A DNA stretch of 64,000 nucleotides from positions 1 through 64,000 of the forward strand of contig NZ_SMJU01000006.1 in NCBI RefSeq assembly GCF_004348825.1, read 5' to 3'. A program made the translations under genes and the position numbers. Within the stretch, counting starts at the first letter, position 1, and the number at the start of each line of letters is the position of its first letter. The notes under the pieces are model-generated. The model did no database searches and had not been told where the DNA came from. It saw only the letters and a program-made list of their open reading frames with translations. The DNA is from Arundinibacter roseus. Its GTDB lineage: Bacteria > Bacteroidota > Bacteroidia > Cytophagales > Spirosomataceae. Of the stretch, positions 16,904 to 26,423 are shown piece by piece.

Positions 16904-17152
16904 TTATTCTTCTTCCTGCGGGGGAGTTTTGGGTTTTGCTTTCCGCGTTTTCCGGCCCGGAATATCTTCGCGGTCGCGGAGTTTTTTATCGTCTACATTT
17001 TTATTCAAAAACTCGTTGATGCGATCCATGTCAAAGCTCGTGGTTATTTCTCCAAAAGAATTTATCTGAATATCAAATCCTTCAAGGTCTTTATGTACGC
17101 GCGGTTTTTCTTCTTCGGGAGCGTTGGGATCCAGTGGTTTTTTCTTAGCCAT
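16904..17152 (-). CDS. Small charged conserved hypothetical protein
   Basis: 82 residues, very rich in Lys, Glu, Asp and Pro. It has a basic N-terminus (MAKKKPLDP), a central folded-looking part (HKDLEGFDIQINSFGEITTSFDMDRINEFLN) and a Lys/Pro/Glu tail. There is no signal peptide or membrane segment. The codon pattern and its position directly upstream of the AIM24-family gene on the same strand (57-base gap) support a real gene. The central segment resembles small Bacteroidetes proteins of unknown function; I do not recognise a named family. Confidence 0.7.
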   Translation of the reverse strand: MAKKKPLDPNAPEEEKPRVHKDLEGFDIQINSFGEITTSFDMDRINEFLNKNVDDKKLRDREDIPGRKTRKAKPKTPPQEEE

Positions 17153-17224
17153 AATCAGTTGATTTGAAAGGTTTTTTATGTCGGGGACTTCCGTTGAATG
17201 CCTTTTTTTTAGTGTATAAATGTA

Positions 17225-17254
17225 AAGAACCTTGCCAGCAAAGGCAAGGTTCTT
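17225..17254 (-). terminator. Terminator of the nucleoside hydrolase gene
   Basis: A perfect 12-bp stem, AAGAACCTTGCC (17225-17236) with GGCAAGGTTCTT (17243-17254), sits 64 bases past the stop of the minus-strand gene ending at 17319. The downstream T content on the minus strand is moderate rather than a pure run. Confidence 0.75.
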
Positions 17255-17318
17255 CCAGTAAACGGCTCAATTTAGCCTTTAATCGGTACTTTTGAATGTA
17301 TAAAGGGCAGCGCTACTT

Positions 17319-18317
17319 TCAATGAGCATTGCTGTCGGCAGGGTTTCCTTTCAAAGATTCAATCACGATTTCTTCAAATCCCGGCAGCGTTTTGTACGCG
17401 TAGTCGCAGGTCCAGGTAGCAGGATAGTCGTACGATACTTCCAGAAAAGCCTTTTTGCCTTTGGGCGCATTGGGCGTCGTTGCGTCGTTTTCGCGGTAGT
17501 TTATCTGCACCGGAATATTTCGGTAATACTTAAAAAACTCAGGATGAGTCACATGGCCTAGCGGCGTGGTATCATAAGGTATGAAACCTTCCACGCCAAA
17601 AATCCGCTTACCCCGCTGCATCCAGGGCGCAAATTGGGCAGCCAGCCATTGGTCGCCTTTTGAACCCGATTTTAAAAAGTCAAGATCGGTTTTTCCTAAA
17701 AATAAATAGGCACTGCATTCAAAACCAGATAGAATTACTTTCACACCAGATTCAAAAATTACTTTGAACGCGTCAACGTCTTTTTCAAAATTGTAATCCG
17801 AAACAGTCAGCGTTTCCAAACCCGGCCGAAAGGGAAATTTCTCGGTGCGTCCGGCGCAAAACGTAATTTCCTTGATCTGACTCGCTAATTCGGGATGATT
17901 TTTAAGCACCGTGGCCACATTGGTAGCCGGGCCAATCGCCACAATCGTTAGCTTTTCTTTGCGAAGTGCCTGGGCCAGCGCCCGGCTTGCGTCGTTTTCT
18001 ACGCCTACATCGCCACACAAATCGGAGCCTTTGTACACAGGAATTGTGCGGTCCGGTGCATACCATTTCAGCATGTTTTCGGCCACGCCATAGCCGTAGT
18101 CTACATAGGTAACAAGGCTCACGCCTACCAAATCGACTTTGTCAGCCATTCGCAAAGTCATGAGCAGGGCCACAGCGTCGTCAACTTCGCGGGGCGACCG
18201 TTCCGGCAGGCCGATCATCAGGTCGGTATCCAGCCATATCGCCGGTCGGGCAGATTGCGCATGAGTCAAACCTGCGCTAAGGATGAGTAGTAAAAATGCA
18301 GTTTTTATAAAATTCAT
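17319..18317 (-). CDS. Secreted nucleoside hydrolase family protein
   Basis: 332 residues with a cleavable signal peptide (cut near THAQS, residue 20), so it is probably periplasmic. It belongs to the inosine-uridine nucleoside N-ribohydrolase fold, which splits N-glycosidic bonds of ribonucleosides with a calcium ion. The usual N-terminal DTDxGxDD metal motif appears here as D30-x-D32 separated from D46-D47 by an insertion (LMIGLPERSPREV), a variant seen in Bacteroidetes members. Other landmarks are TIVAIGPATNVATVL near 130-145 and VILSGFECSAYLF near 195-205. It lies 73 bases downstream of a TonB-dependent receptor on the same strand, so receptor and enzyme may act together on an imported nucleoside or related glycoside. 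Confidence 0.85.
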   Translation of the reverse strand: MNFIKTAFLLLILSAGLTHAQSARPAIWLDTDLMIGLPERSPREVDDAVALLMTLRMADKVDLVGVSLVTYVDYGYGVAENMLKWYAPDRTIPVYKGSDLCGDVGVENDASRALAQALRKEKLTIVAIGPATNVATVLKNHPELASQIKEITFCAGRTEKFPFRPGLETLTVSDYNFEKDVDAFKVIFESGVKVILSGFECSAYLFLGKTDLDFLKSGSKGDQWLAAQFAPWMQRGKRIFGVEGFIPYDTTPLGHVTHPEFFKYYRNIPVQINYRENDATTPNAPKGKKAFLEVSYDYPATWTCDYAYKTLPGFEEIVIESLKGNPADSNAH

Positions 18318-18390
18318 TGGTAAATAGTTGAGGATTGAAATAAAATTTTAATAGATAAATAAATTGATTTTCAGCACATTATAAAAGGTT

Positions 18391-21384
18391 TCACCAAAAA
18401 TACCTAACACCAAACTGAAACTGTCGGGGCGGAGCTGCCGAGCGAGTTACGAAAGTATCGCCGTATTGAATTTGGTTGCTCGCACCACGCGTGACGTTAA
18501 AGCCGGAGATATTCTGCGTGTTGAGCACATTAAAAACATCTGCTGAAATTTCCATGGACGTCTTTCCAAAGGAAAGTACATAACGCGCCGACAGGTCCAG
18601 GGTTTTGGCCCAGGGCAGGCGCTGCCCATGGCGTCGTTCACCGGGGGCGTAGTCGGCAGGCCAGAATGTTTCGGAATCACCGTTCAGATCCGAGGTTCCG
18701 TAGATCCGGGCATCGGCCAGAATCGTGTACGGCTGACCGCTTTGGAGCAGAAAAGCCGGAGTAATAGACAGTCCAGGCAAGGGTTTATAAAAAATCATGG
18801 CGTTGAGCACATGACGGCGATCCTGCTCGTCAAAGGTATATTCGGCTTCAAAATTGTTGGAATCCTGCGCACGGGTGTTCAGACTGCTTGTATTGCTTTT
18901 GACCAGCGCCAGTGCATAGTTGACCCGGTAACCAAATTTATCATTTTCGGGTAATTTATGGAACACAAAATTGGCGGCCCAGTAGCGGGCTTTACCCTCG
19001 GCTGTGGTCACAAACACATTTCGGGCAATTCCTCGCAGGGTTTCACCATTCACAACGGCCACATTTCCCGCACGTATCGGCACCGGGCGGGTGGCATCGG
19101 CTTCGGCAACGGAACGTATTTTCGGATTTTCAGGATCGTCATTTGGAAACGGCGAGGCCGGATTCAGGTTACGAATCATGTATAGATCGTTGGTAGCCGT
19201 ATGGACAAAATCAACGTAAAAGAGCGTTTTGTCGGTTGGCTTGTATTGATAACCCAACGAAGCCTGATGTGAATAGGGATTTTTGAAACCCTGCGGGTTC
19301 AGAATTCGTAGATTGTTAGAAAACTGTCGGTCGCGCTGTCCCTGCAAATCGTCCGGCCCGGGGCCGTTCAGGTAGGTAACTCCCGATGTGGTGGCGCGCA
19401 AATTTCCCGGAAACGTAATTTTGTCCAAATCAGCATTCGGGTCCAGGTATCCCAGGCGCTGCAATTCCGCCAACTGTTTTTTGTAATCAGCAGAAGTACT
19501 GTTAAACTGCAACGCATCGCTGTATGCCGAGTATTTTATTTTATCATAAAACAAACCATATCCACCCCGAACTACTCCCCGCTCCCCTACTCTGAGATTA
19601 AAAGCCGCTCGCGGAGCAATGTTGTTCCAATCGCCTTTGTTGCCGCCACCTTTTGACAAATTGTCGTAATCGTAGCGAAGGCCAAACGTAAGATTCAGGC
19701 GATTGGTGGCTTCGTAGGTATCTTCCAGGTATATGTTATACACATTTTGAACTGCACCAAAGGTTGTAGGTCTAAGCTCGACATCGTATCGAATCACGGC
19801 CACATCTGCCGAAATATCGTTTACATCAAGCGCTGCGCCAATGTTTCTGTTTTTCAAGGCTTCCAGTTGCGACTCATTCAGACGTACCGTGTAGGTGCCA
19901 TTGGGGTTACCGCCTCCTAACAATTGAAAATCAGAAGACATAAATTCCAGACCCGCTTTAAAGGAATGCTTGCCACTCTTGTAAAAAAACTTTTGCTGCA
20001 ACTGATGCGAAAATTCCTTGCTGTCAAAAATAGAACCACTTTGTCCGATAATCGCAATAGCTGCACCCGAAGGGTCCTGCACCGTAACCGATGCGCTGTT
20101 GGGATTGACGGGTTGGCGATAATTCCAGCGGAAGTACGAGTGCTGATAGTTGGTTTCTGCCGTAATCTGTGCGCCAATGGAATAGCTGTTTTTGAGGGCA
20201 ATCAGGTACGTTCGGTTTTTTTGTGCCGAAGCGGAAGACGGAAAATTGACGCCGCCTTCAAGCCCTCCGCCCTGACGATCAATGTCAAAACTGCCGACAT
20301 TGAGCCGAAGCGTAGTTTTGAAACGTCCGTTCCATAACTGATCGATTTTCCCTGACACATAGCTGAAACTATTTTTTCCGCGCACAGTTTCGTTCACTCC
20401 CAGAGCGGGCACATTTAGTAAATTATCTTTTTGATCGAGGGTTTGCTCAAAGTTGAGGTAAAAAAACGTTTTGTTTGGTTTGATCGCCCCACCCAGGCCG
20501 ACGCCCAGCTGATGCCGCTGAAAACCGTCCTTCACCTGATTGCCGGAAAGATCCAGTGTCGCAAATGCAGACTTGGAATCAATAATACTACCTGGGCGAG
20601 TCAGGTAAAAAATCTCCCCTGAAAACTCATTTTTACCAGAACGGGAAGTTACGTTGATGACTCCGTTGCTCGTATTACCATATTCTACCGAATAATTATT
20701 GGTCAAAACCGTGATTCCTTCCGCAAAACCAACGGGCGTATTGAACTTCATATTCCCCAAAAATCGCTCGTTATTGTCCATACCGTCAATCATGTAGTTG
20801 GTATACGTCCCATTTAAGCCATTAATCGACACATTGGGGGCTTCGGCATAGCCAAGGGTAGCCAGCGTAAGGTTAGGCAAACGATACAACGAGCGCGTAA
20901 TGTCACGCCCTTCGATGGGCAACGCCTGTATTTCTTTTTTGGTAACATAATACGAAACCTGTGCATCCTTCACGTTGAGCTGAGCGGTGCGTCGGTCGCT
21001 TACAACTACCTCATCCAGCACCGACTCCCGTCGTGAGGGAAGTTCAAGGATGATTTGGGAAGTTGTATTTACCCCAGAAACGGAGGCTTCGGCAAACTCG
21101 GCGAAAGCTTCTGTAAACACCCGAAAACGATTACCGGAGGCAAGATTTTCAAAGCGCACGCGCCCGGTCGAGTCTGTTTGGGCTGTGGCTTTAAAATTAA
21201 GCGTGCTGTTTTCGATAGTGACGGTTGCGCCCCGAACCGGCTGATGATACAGTAGGTCCAGCACCTGTACTTCCACCTGCGCCGAAACGGTAAGTGACGT
21301 GAAGAAGATCAAAAAGAGCGTCCATAAAAAGGAGATCTTTTTCAAAATTCCTGAAATTTGATTTGAAATAAAAGTTGCGTTCAT
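18391..21384 (-). CDS. TonB-dependent receptor with carboxypeptidase-regulatory-like N-terminus
   Basis: 997 residues. After an N-terminal hydrophobic signal (about 1-36) come a beta-sandwich carboxypeptidase-regulatory/CarbopepD_reg domain (about 38-120), a plug domain (about 140-265, with RDITRSLYRLPNLTLATLGYAEAP and VNVTSRSGKNEFSG) and an outer-membrane 22-strand barrel that ends in a typical FQFGVRYFW with terminal aromatic. It is an outer-membrane importer energised by TonB. No SusD-like partner lies beside it, unlike SusC pairs; it resembles the OmpA-loop/TonB class with GVINVTSRSG. The downstream gene is a periplasmic nucleoside hydrolase, suggesting a nucleoside-like ligand (inference). 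Confidence 0.9.
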   Translation of the reverse strand: MNATFISNQISGILKKISFLWTLFLIFFTSLTVSAQVEVQVLDLLYHQPVRGATVTIENSTLNFKATAQTDSTGRVRFENLASGNRFRVFTEAFAEFAEASVSGVNTTSQIILELPSRRESVLDEVVVSDRRTAQLNVKDAQVSYYVTKKEIQALPIEGRDITRSLYRLPNLTLATLGYAEAPNVSINGLNGTYTNYMIDGMDNNERFLGNMKFNTPVGFAEGITVLTNNYSVEYGNTSNGVINVTSRSGKNEFSGEIFYLTRPGSIIDSKSAFATLDLSGNQVKDGFQRHQLGVGLGGAIKPNKTFFYLNFEQTLDQKDNLLNVPALGVNETVRGKNSFSYVSGKIDQLWNGRFKTTLRLNVGSFDIDRQGGGLEGGVNFPSSASAQKNRTYLIALKNSYSIGAQITAETNYQHSYFRWNYRQPVNPNSASVTVQDPSGAAIAIIGQSGSIFDSKEFSHQLQQKFFYKSGKHSFKAGLEFMSSDFQLLGGGNPNGTYTVRLNESQLEALKNRNIGAALDVNDISADVAVIRYDVELRPTTFGAVQNVYNIYLEDTYEATNRLNLTFGLRYDYDNLSKGGGNKGDWNNIAPRAAFNLRVGERGVVRGGYGLFYDKIKYSAYSDALQFNSTSADYKKQLAELQRLGYLDPNADLDKITFPGNLRATTSGVTYLNGPGPDDLQGQRDRQFSNNLRILNPQGFKNPYSHQASLGYQYKPTDKTLFYVDFVHTATNDLYMIRNLNPASPFPNDDPENPKIRSVAEADATRPVPIRAGNVAVVNGETLRGIARNVFVTTAEGKARYWAANFVFHKLPENDKFGYRVNYALALVKSNTSSLNTRAQDSNNFEAEYTFDEQDRRHVLNAMIFYKPLPGLSITPAFLLQSGQPYTILADARIYGTSDLNGDSETFWPADYAPGERRHGQRLPWAKTLDLSARYVLSFGKTSMEISADVFNVLNTQNISGFNVTRGASNQIQYGDTFVTRSAAPPRQFQFGVRYFW

Positions 21385-21480
21385 ACGGAAAGAAATAGTA
21401 CATGAAATACTTTGGTGTATACGTAAAAAATCATGCTCTGGTTTTAACTGAGCTCAATTTTGATGTATTTATCCATAAAA

Positions 21481-21512
21481 AAGTGCCTCACAAAACGCTT
21501 TGTAAGGCACTT
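21481..21512 (-). terminator. Terminator of gltX
   Basis: AAGTGCCTCACAAA (21481-21494) pairs with TTTGTAAGGCACTT (21498-21512) with a one-base irregularity. On the minus strand it is followed by TTTTTAT and lies 28 bases past the gltX stop. Confidence 0.8.
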
Positions 21513-21539
21513 ATTAATCTCCTAATGAGGTGAATCAGT

Positions 21540-23075
21540 TCAGGCGGGTAATTGTACCAGCGCTTTTTTCAAACGCCCGATCACTTCCTGCCGTCCAAGA
21601 ATTTCCATCGTAATCATCAGGTCGGGGCCTGCCCCCACACCAGTAATAGCCACGCGGAGCATTTGCATGATTTTACCCATTTTGATTCCGGCAGCTTCCA
21701 GCGTTTGGGAGAGTAAATGCTTAAAATTCTCCGCCAAAAAAGGACCTTCTGTGGTCGCAAGTGCTTCTGCGAAAGCCGAGATTCCCCGACGGGCATCGTC
21801 GTTCCATTTTTTACTCACAATTTCCTCCTCATAGCGTTGAGGAGCTGAGAACAAAAATTCGGATTCGGAAACGATTTCATGCACAAAATGCACCCGATCT
21901 TTGAGTAGATGAACGATTTGAATGGCCTGCTCATCCGAAATATGAATCCCTTTTTTTGCAAAAATCGGTTGTACCTGCGCAGCCATCGTGGCGTCGTCCT
22001 TGTGTTTTAGATACTGCTGATTGAACCACATCGCCTTTTGAATGTCAAACTTGGCGCCCGCTTTGTGTACCCGTTCAAAGCTAAAAGCTTCGATGAGTTC
22101 CTGCATTGAAAATAACTCTTGCTCTGTGCCGGGATTCCAGCCCAAAAATGCCAGAAAGTTGGCCGTAGCTTCGGGGTAATACCCTTCTTCCCTAAAACCA
22201 AGCGCCTTTTCACCCGTTTTGGGGTCGGTCCATTGCAGCGGAAAAATAGGGAATCCGCCCAAATCCGCATCGCGCTTGGAGAGTTTTCCGTTGCCATCGG
22301 GTTTAAGCAGCAGCGGCAGGTGGGCAAACTGCGGCATAGTATCGGCCCAGCCCAGGTACTTGTAAAGCAATACGTGCATAGGCGCCGAAGGCAGCCACTC
22401 TTCCCCCCGAATCACGTGGGTAATTCCCATCAAATGATCGTCAACAATATTCGCCAAATGATAGGTTGGCATTCCGTCCGATTTGAGCAGTACTTTATCA
22501 TCAACCTGCGACGAATGCACCACCACCCAGCCACGAATCAGGTCATTAAACCGAATATCGTCCTTAGGCTGCACTTTGATCCGAATCACGAACGGCTCGC
22601 CACTTTCAATACGGGCTTTGGTTTCGTCAATCGGCAATGTGAGCGAGTTGGTCATTTGCATGCGTGTAATGGCGTTGTACTGCGCAGCGGGCACCTTGGC
22701 TTCTTCGAGCCGCTTACGCATGGCATCCAGCTCTTCGGGCGTGTCAAACGCATAGTACGCTTTTCCTTCCAGCACCAGCTGTTCGGCATATTGCCGATAC
22801 ATGGGCTTGCGGTCAGACTGCCGATAAGGTGCGTGCGGGCCGCCCACGTGCGGGCCTTCGTCGATGTCTATGCCCAGCCAGGCCAGCGATTCCAGAATAT
22901 ATTCTTCGGCACCGGGCACGTAGCGGGTTTGATCCGTATCTTCAATCCGAAGCAGCATTTGCCCGCCTTGCTGCCGGGCAAACAAATAATTATACAGGGC
23001 GGTGCGCACGCCTCCACTATGTAGCGGGCCCGTAGGGCTAGGGGCAAAACGAACACGAACAGGTTGTTGACTCAT
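21540..23075 (-). CDS. gltX: Glutamate--tRNA ligase
   Basis: 511 residues of class I aminoacyl-tRNA synthetase. It charges tRNA-Glu with glutamate in the cytoplasm. The HIGH-type ATP site appears as SPTGPLHSGG (residues about 13-22) and the KMSKS site as GKLSKRDAD (near 262). The catalytic N-terminal half and the helical anticodon-binding C-terminal half are complete, and length is normal for a bacterial GluRS. It is a single gene ending in a hairpin terminator. The upstream 331 bases contain an AT-rich stretch and a palindromic repeat. No second copy or GlnRS is seen in the window. Confidence 0.97.
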   Translation of the reverse strand: MSQQPVRVRFAPSPTGPLHSGGVRTALYNYLFARQQGGQMLLRIEDTDQTRYVPGAEEYILESLAWLGIDIDEGPHVGGPHAPYRQSDRKPMYRQYAEQLVLEGKAYYAFDTPEELDAMRKRLEEAKVPAAQYNAITRMQMTNSLTLPIDETKARIESGEPFVIRIKVQPKDDIRFNDLIRGWVVVHSSQVDDKVLLKSDGMPTYHLANIVDDHLMGITHVIRGEEWLPSAPMHVLLYKYLGWADTMPQFAHLPLLLKPDGNGKLSKRDADLGGFPIFPLQWTDPKTGEKALGFREEGYYPEATANFLAFLGWNPGTEQELFSMQELIEAFSFERVHKAGAKFDIQKAMWFNQQYLKHKDDATMAAQVQPIFAKKGIHISDEQAIQIVHLLKDRVHFVHEIVSESEFLFSAPQRYEEEIVSKKWNDDARRGISAFAEALATTEGPFLAENFKHLLSQTLEAAGIKMGKIMQMLRVAITGVGAGPDLMITMEILGRQEVIGRLKKALVQLPA

Positions 23076-23252
23076 GAATTAATTAAAAATATAAAAACGT
23101 AGTAAGTAGCTTTTTGACTTTTTAACTCTTTAAATTATTTAGTTGATTTTCAACTATTTATAAGTAATTTTTTAATTATAACCTAAAAATAATTGTATTC
23201 AATTACGGAATGTTTTTATTGATGAGTGAATTGAAATGTAAATAATTTTGAA
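23076..23252. other. AT-rich intergenic region upstream of gltX
   Basis: 177 bases of very AT-rich DNA between the gltX start and the palindromic repeat. It presumably holds the gltX promoter on the minus strand. I found no open reading frame with coding character, no tRNA and no strong hairpin here. Confidence 0.5.
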
Positions 23253-23331
23253 TGTCAGGCTGAGCGTAGTCGAAGCCCGACTGTCTAGACTGGCTTCGAA
23301 CGCCAGGCGGCCCTGTACGCTCAGCCTGACA
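23253..23331. repeat. Long palindromic (REP/MITE-like) repeat
   Basis: The outer arms TGTCAGGCTGAGCGTA (23253-23268) and TACGCTCAGCCTGACA (23316-23331) are perfect 16-base inverted repeats. Inside, CGAAGCC (23271-23277) pairs with GGCTTCG (23292-23298) around GTCTAGAC. The element is GC-rich against an AT-rich surround. The core resembles the 'ctgagcgtagtcgaag' palindromes dispersed in many bacterial genomes (recalled from general knowledge). It lies 75 bases past the ridA stop and could also act as a transcript end. Confidence 0.8.
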
Positions 23332-23406
23332 AATTCCTCAAACTCTAACTTTTCTTTACAGGATTATTCACCGATCAATAATAAATTCGGAAATGTTTCA
23401 GTTCAA

Positions 23407-23778
23407 TCAATCATTTACAGCAATTACCGATATTTCCACGTTCACGTCCTTTGGCAGTTTCGCTACCTGCACGGTCTCCCGGGCGGGAGGTGCCTGTTCA
23501 AAGTATGCACCATACACCTCATTGATGAGGGCAAAGTCATCCATGTTTTTCAGGAAAATAGTTGCCTTCACGATATTTGCATACGACATACCGGCTTCAC
23601 TCAGAATGTATCCCAGGTTTTCCATGACCTGCGTGGCCTCCGCCCGTAAATCACCGGACGCGGCTTCAGCCAACGCAATTTGGCCGGAAACATACAACGT
23701 ATTATGTACGAGCACAGCCTGACTATACGGGCCAAGGGCAGCAGGTGCTTTGTCAGAAAAAATAATCTTTTTTGCCAT
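23407..23778 (-). CDS. ridA: RidA family reactive intermediate/imine deaminase
   Basis: 123 residues from the ATG at 23778. An upstream in-frame start at 23823 would add 15 residues (MVVLQIID...) without family match, so the shorter form is chosen. RidA hydrolyses reactive enamine/imine intermediates such as 2-aminoacrylate released by PLP enzymes. Family features are DKAPAALGPYSQAV at the start, LYVSGQIAL, a central MENLGYILSEAGMSYANIVKATIFL and the C-terminal VNVEISVIAV strand. It is a small cytosolic trimer-type protein with normal length, divergent from the DUF2064 gene with only 48 bases between the two starts. Confidence 0.92.
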   Translation of the reverse strand: MAKKIIFSDKAPAALGPYSQAVLVHNTLYVSGQIALAEAASGDLRAEATQVMENLGYILSEAGMSYANIVKATIFLKNMDDFALINEVYGAYFEQAPPARETVQVAKLPKDVNVEISVIAVND

Positions 23779-23826
23779 TTGATTCGTAGGTTTTAACTTG
23801 TCAATGATTTGCAAAACTACCAAAAT

Positions 23827-24429
23827 ATGCCGCTACCCGCCCTGATTATTTTTGTAAAAAACCCAATTGAAGGAAATGTAAAGACACGAATTGCCAAAAC
23901 TGTGGGTCATGCCAAAGCCGTTGAGGTCTATCAGGAACTTTTGCTACACACGCGTCAGGTAGTTTCTTCTGCCGTCTTGTCGGATGTAAAACGCACTGTA
24001 TACTATGGCGATTTTGTATCAGAAAATGATCTCTGGAATGGTTGGGAGAAAGCATTGCAATGCGAGGGCGACCTGGGTCAGCGGATGCAGCAAGCCTTTC
24101 GGGAGCAATTTGAGGCAGGCGCGACGAAAGTACTTATTATTGGCAGTGACTGTCTGCAACTTCACGAAAACCACATCAAAAACGCTCTTAGACTATTAGA
24201 CACTCAGGATGCCGTCATTGGCCCTTCTACGGACGGCGGTTATTATTTGTTAGGAATGAAGCGGCTGCATAATGCCCTCTTTGAAAACATGCCGTGGAGT
24301 CAATCCTCCCTGTTGCACCAAACTCTAACGGTACTTGAAACCGAAAATTCGACTTTTTCACTCCTCGAACCTCTCACCGACATTGACGAATGGGAGGATT
24401 ACCTGAACGCAATAACCTTAAAAAAGTAA
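23827..24429 (+). CDS. DUF2064/TIGR04282 glycosyltransferase-like protein
   Basis: 200 residues from ATG 23827. A TTG at 23809 would add six residues but the ATG gives the family-typical MPLPALIIFVKNPIEGNVKTRIA. The protein has a nucleotidyl/glycosyltransferase A fold with the N-terminal KNPxxGxVKTRL motif, LIIGSDCLQLHENHIKNAL (metal-binding aspartate near 107) and DAVIGPSTDGGYYLLGMK (near 126-143). The family is called 'arsenosugar biosynthesis glycosyltransferase' in some resources, but most members are unstudied. It is cytoplasmic, with no operon partner downstream. Family call confident, activity unknown. Confidence 0.85.
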   Translation: MPLPALIIFVKNPIEGNVKTRIAKTVGHAKAVEVYQELLLHTRQVVSSAVLSDVKRTVYYGDFVSENDLWNGWEKALQCEGDLGQRMQQAFREQFEAGATKVLIIGSDCLQLHENHIKNALRLLDTQDAVIGPSTDGGYYLLGMKRLHNALFENMPWSQSSLLHQTLTVLETENSTFSLLEPLTDIDEWEDYLNAITLKK

Positions 24430-25250
<821 letters not shown>

Positions 25251-25295
25251 ATTCCTTTTTTTAACCAATTCATATTCATAAAACCACTTTCAATT

Positions 25296-25727
25296 ATGGC
25301 TAGCGTACATACCTATCTGAACTTTAATGGAAATACTGAGGAGGCTTTCACCTTCTACAAATCGGTATTTGGAGGCGAATTTATGGCCCTCATGCGCTTT
25401 AAGGATGTAGAAGGCAGCGATCAGATGCCCCCTGATGCTCAGGAAAAAATTATGCATGTGGCTCTTTCAATCGCTCCCGGATTTACGCTGATGGGCACCG
25501 ATGCCCTCGAATCTATGGGTCAATTCCTGACGTTTGGCAACAACATGCAGATTCTTTTACAAACTGATAGTAAGGAAGAAACCACGCAGTTTTTCCATGC
25601 ACTTTCGGAAGGTGGAACCATCGAAATGAACCTGGAAGATACGTTTTGGGGCGATTATTTCGGTGCCTTTGAAGATCAGTTTGGCGTGCATTGGATGATC
25701 AGCTATACCTATCCCAAAGAAGCGTAA
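25296..25727 (+). CDS. VOC family (PhnB-like) protein
   Basis: 143 residues with the glyoxalase/PhnB-like vicinal-oxygen-chelate fold. It opens with SVHTYLNFNGNTEEAFTFYKSVFGGEF, continues with EKIMHVALSI and ends with WGDYFGAFEDQFGVHWMISY, the usual C-terminal block of the PhnB subgroup. The family binds metals or small molecules, and most bacterial PhnB-like members have no known reaction. It is cytoplasmic. It follows the SRPBCC gene by 45 bases and ends in a strong terminator at 25773. Confidence 0.9.
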   Translation: MASVHTYLNFNGNTEEAFTFYKSVFGGEFMALMRFKDVEGSDQMPPDAQEKIMHVALSIAPGFTLMGTDALESMGQFLTFGNNMQILLQTDSKEETTQFFHALSEGGTIEMNLEDTFWGDYFGAFEDQFGVHWMISYTYPKEA

Positions 25728-25772
25728 CATTATTTTTCAGTTCGTCTTGGTATAGATTAGTTGATTTTTAAG

Positions 25773-25818
25773 GAGGTAAGAATCATTGAGTTCGCTTGAT
25801 GGTTTTTACCTCTTTTTT
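25773..25818 (+). terminator. Terminator after the VOC gene
   Basis: The long stem from GAGGTAAGAATCATTGAG to CTTGATGGTTTTTACCTC (25773-25812) has a TTCG tetraloop and several G-T pairs. It is followed by TTTTTT (25813-25818). Confidence 0.85.
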
Positions 25819-25964
25819 ATTGTTGAAGTGCGATATTTGATATTAAATCATACCTTCTTCAAACGTATGGGGAGCCATCACAATTGATTTTTAATTCATA
25901 AATTGATAGTTTCCGCCACTAAAATTTTTCAATTGCTTCTATAACTTCCTAAATAACAACCACT

Positions 25965-26252
25965 ATGACTTTTACTGAATTTGAGAATACTCTTAAACTC
26001 GCTGCACCTGATGATTCGTGGTCGCCCCTTTTGCAGGCGTTATGGTGGGACGCAAAGGGAGATTGGGAGGCCGCTCACGAAATCGCACAATCAAAAGAAG
26101 GCACAAAAGCCTTTGATCGTCTGCATGCCTATCTGCACCGCGTGGAAGGCGACGACTGGAACGCGCGCTACTGGTATCGCCGCGCCGGCGCTACCCTACC
26201 CGACCAAACACTACGAGAAGAATGGGAATATCTGGTTCGGGAACACTTATGA
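25965..26252 (+). CDS. Small conserved hypothetical protein (helical, Trp-rich)
   Basis: 95 residues with no signal peptide. It has seven tryptophans and a high content of acidic and aromatic residues. The middle (GDWEAAHEIAQSKEGTKAFDR then LHAYLHRVEGDDWNARYWYRRAG) looks like a helical hairpin reminiscent of a TPR-like repeat. I recall similar unnamed proteins in other Bacteroidetes, but no function. It is a single gene between a terminator and an untranslated stretch. The strong composition and in-frame coding character make it real despite its length. Confidence 0.75.
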   Translation: MTFTEFENTLKLAAPDDSWSPLLQALWWDAKGDWEAAHEIAQSKEGTKAFDRLHAYLHRVEGDDWNARYWYRRAGATLPDQTLREEWEYLVREHL

Positions 26253-26423
26253 TTTTGAAAATGTGAGTGACAAAATCGTCAATTCGTAGATTTTTCCCTG
26301 CACGTAATTTTACTTAAATTACCGTGAAACTTACCATTTAATGTGTACTCAAAAGCTTTGGCACAAAATTTCTGAGGGAGTTTGTACAAGACAAAAATTT
26401 GTCAAACTTAAACAGTAAGGAAG

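Noticed and set aside
22119-23024. Plus-strand open frame of 301 codons
   Set aside because: It is an antisense shadow of gltX, with His/Arg-rich composition and no family match.
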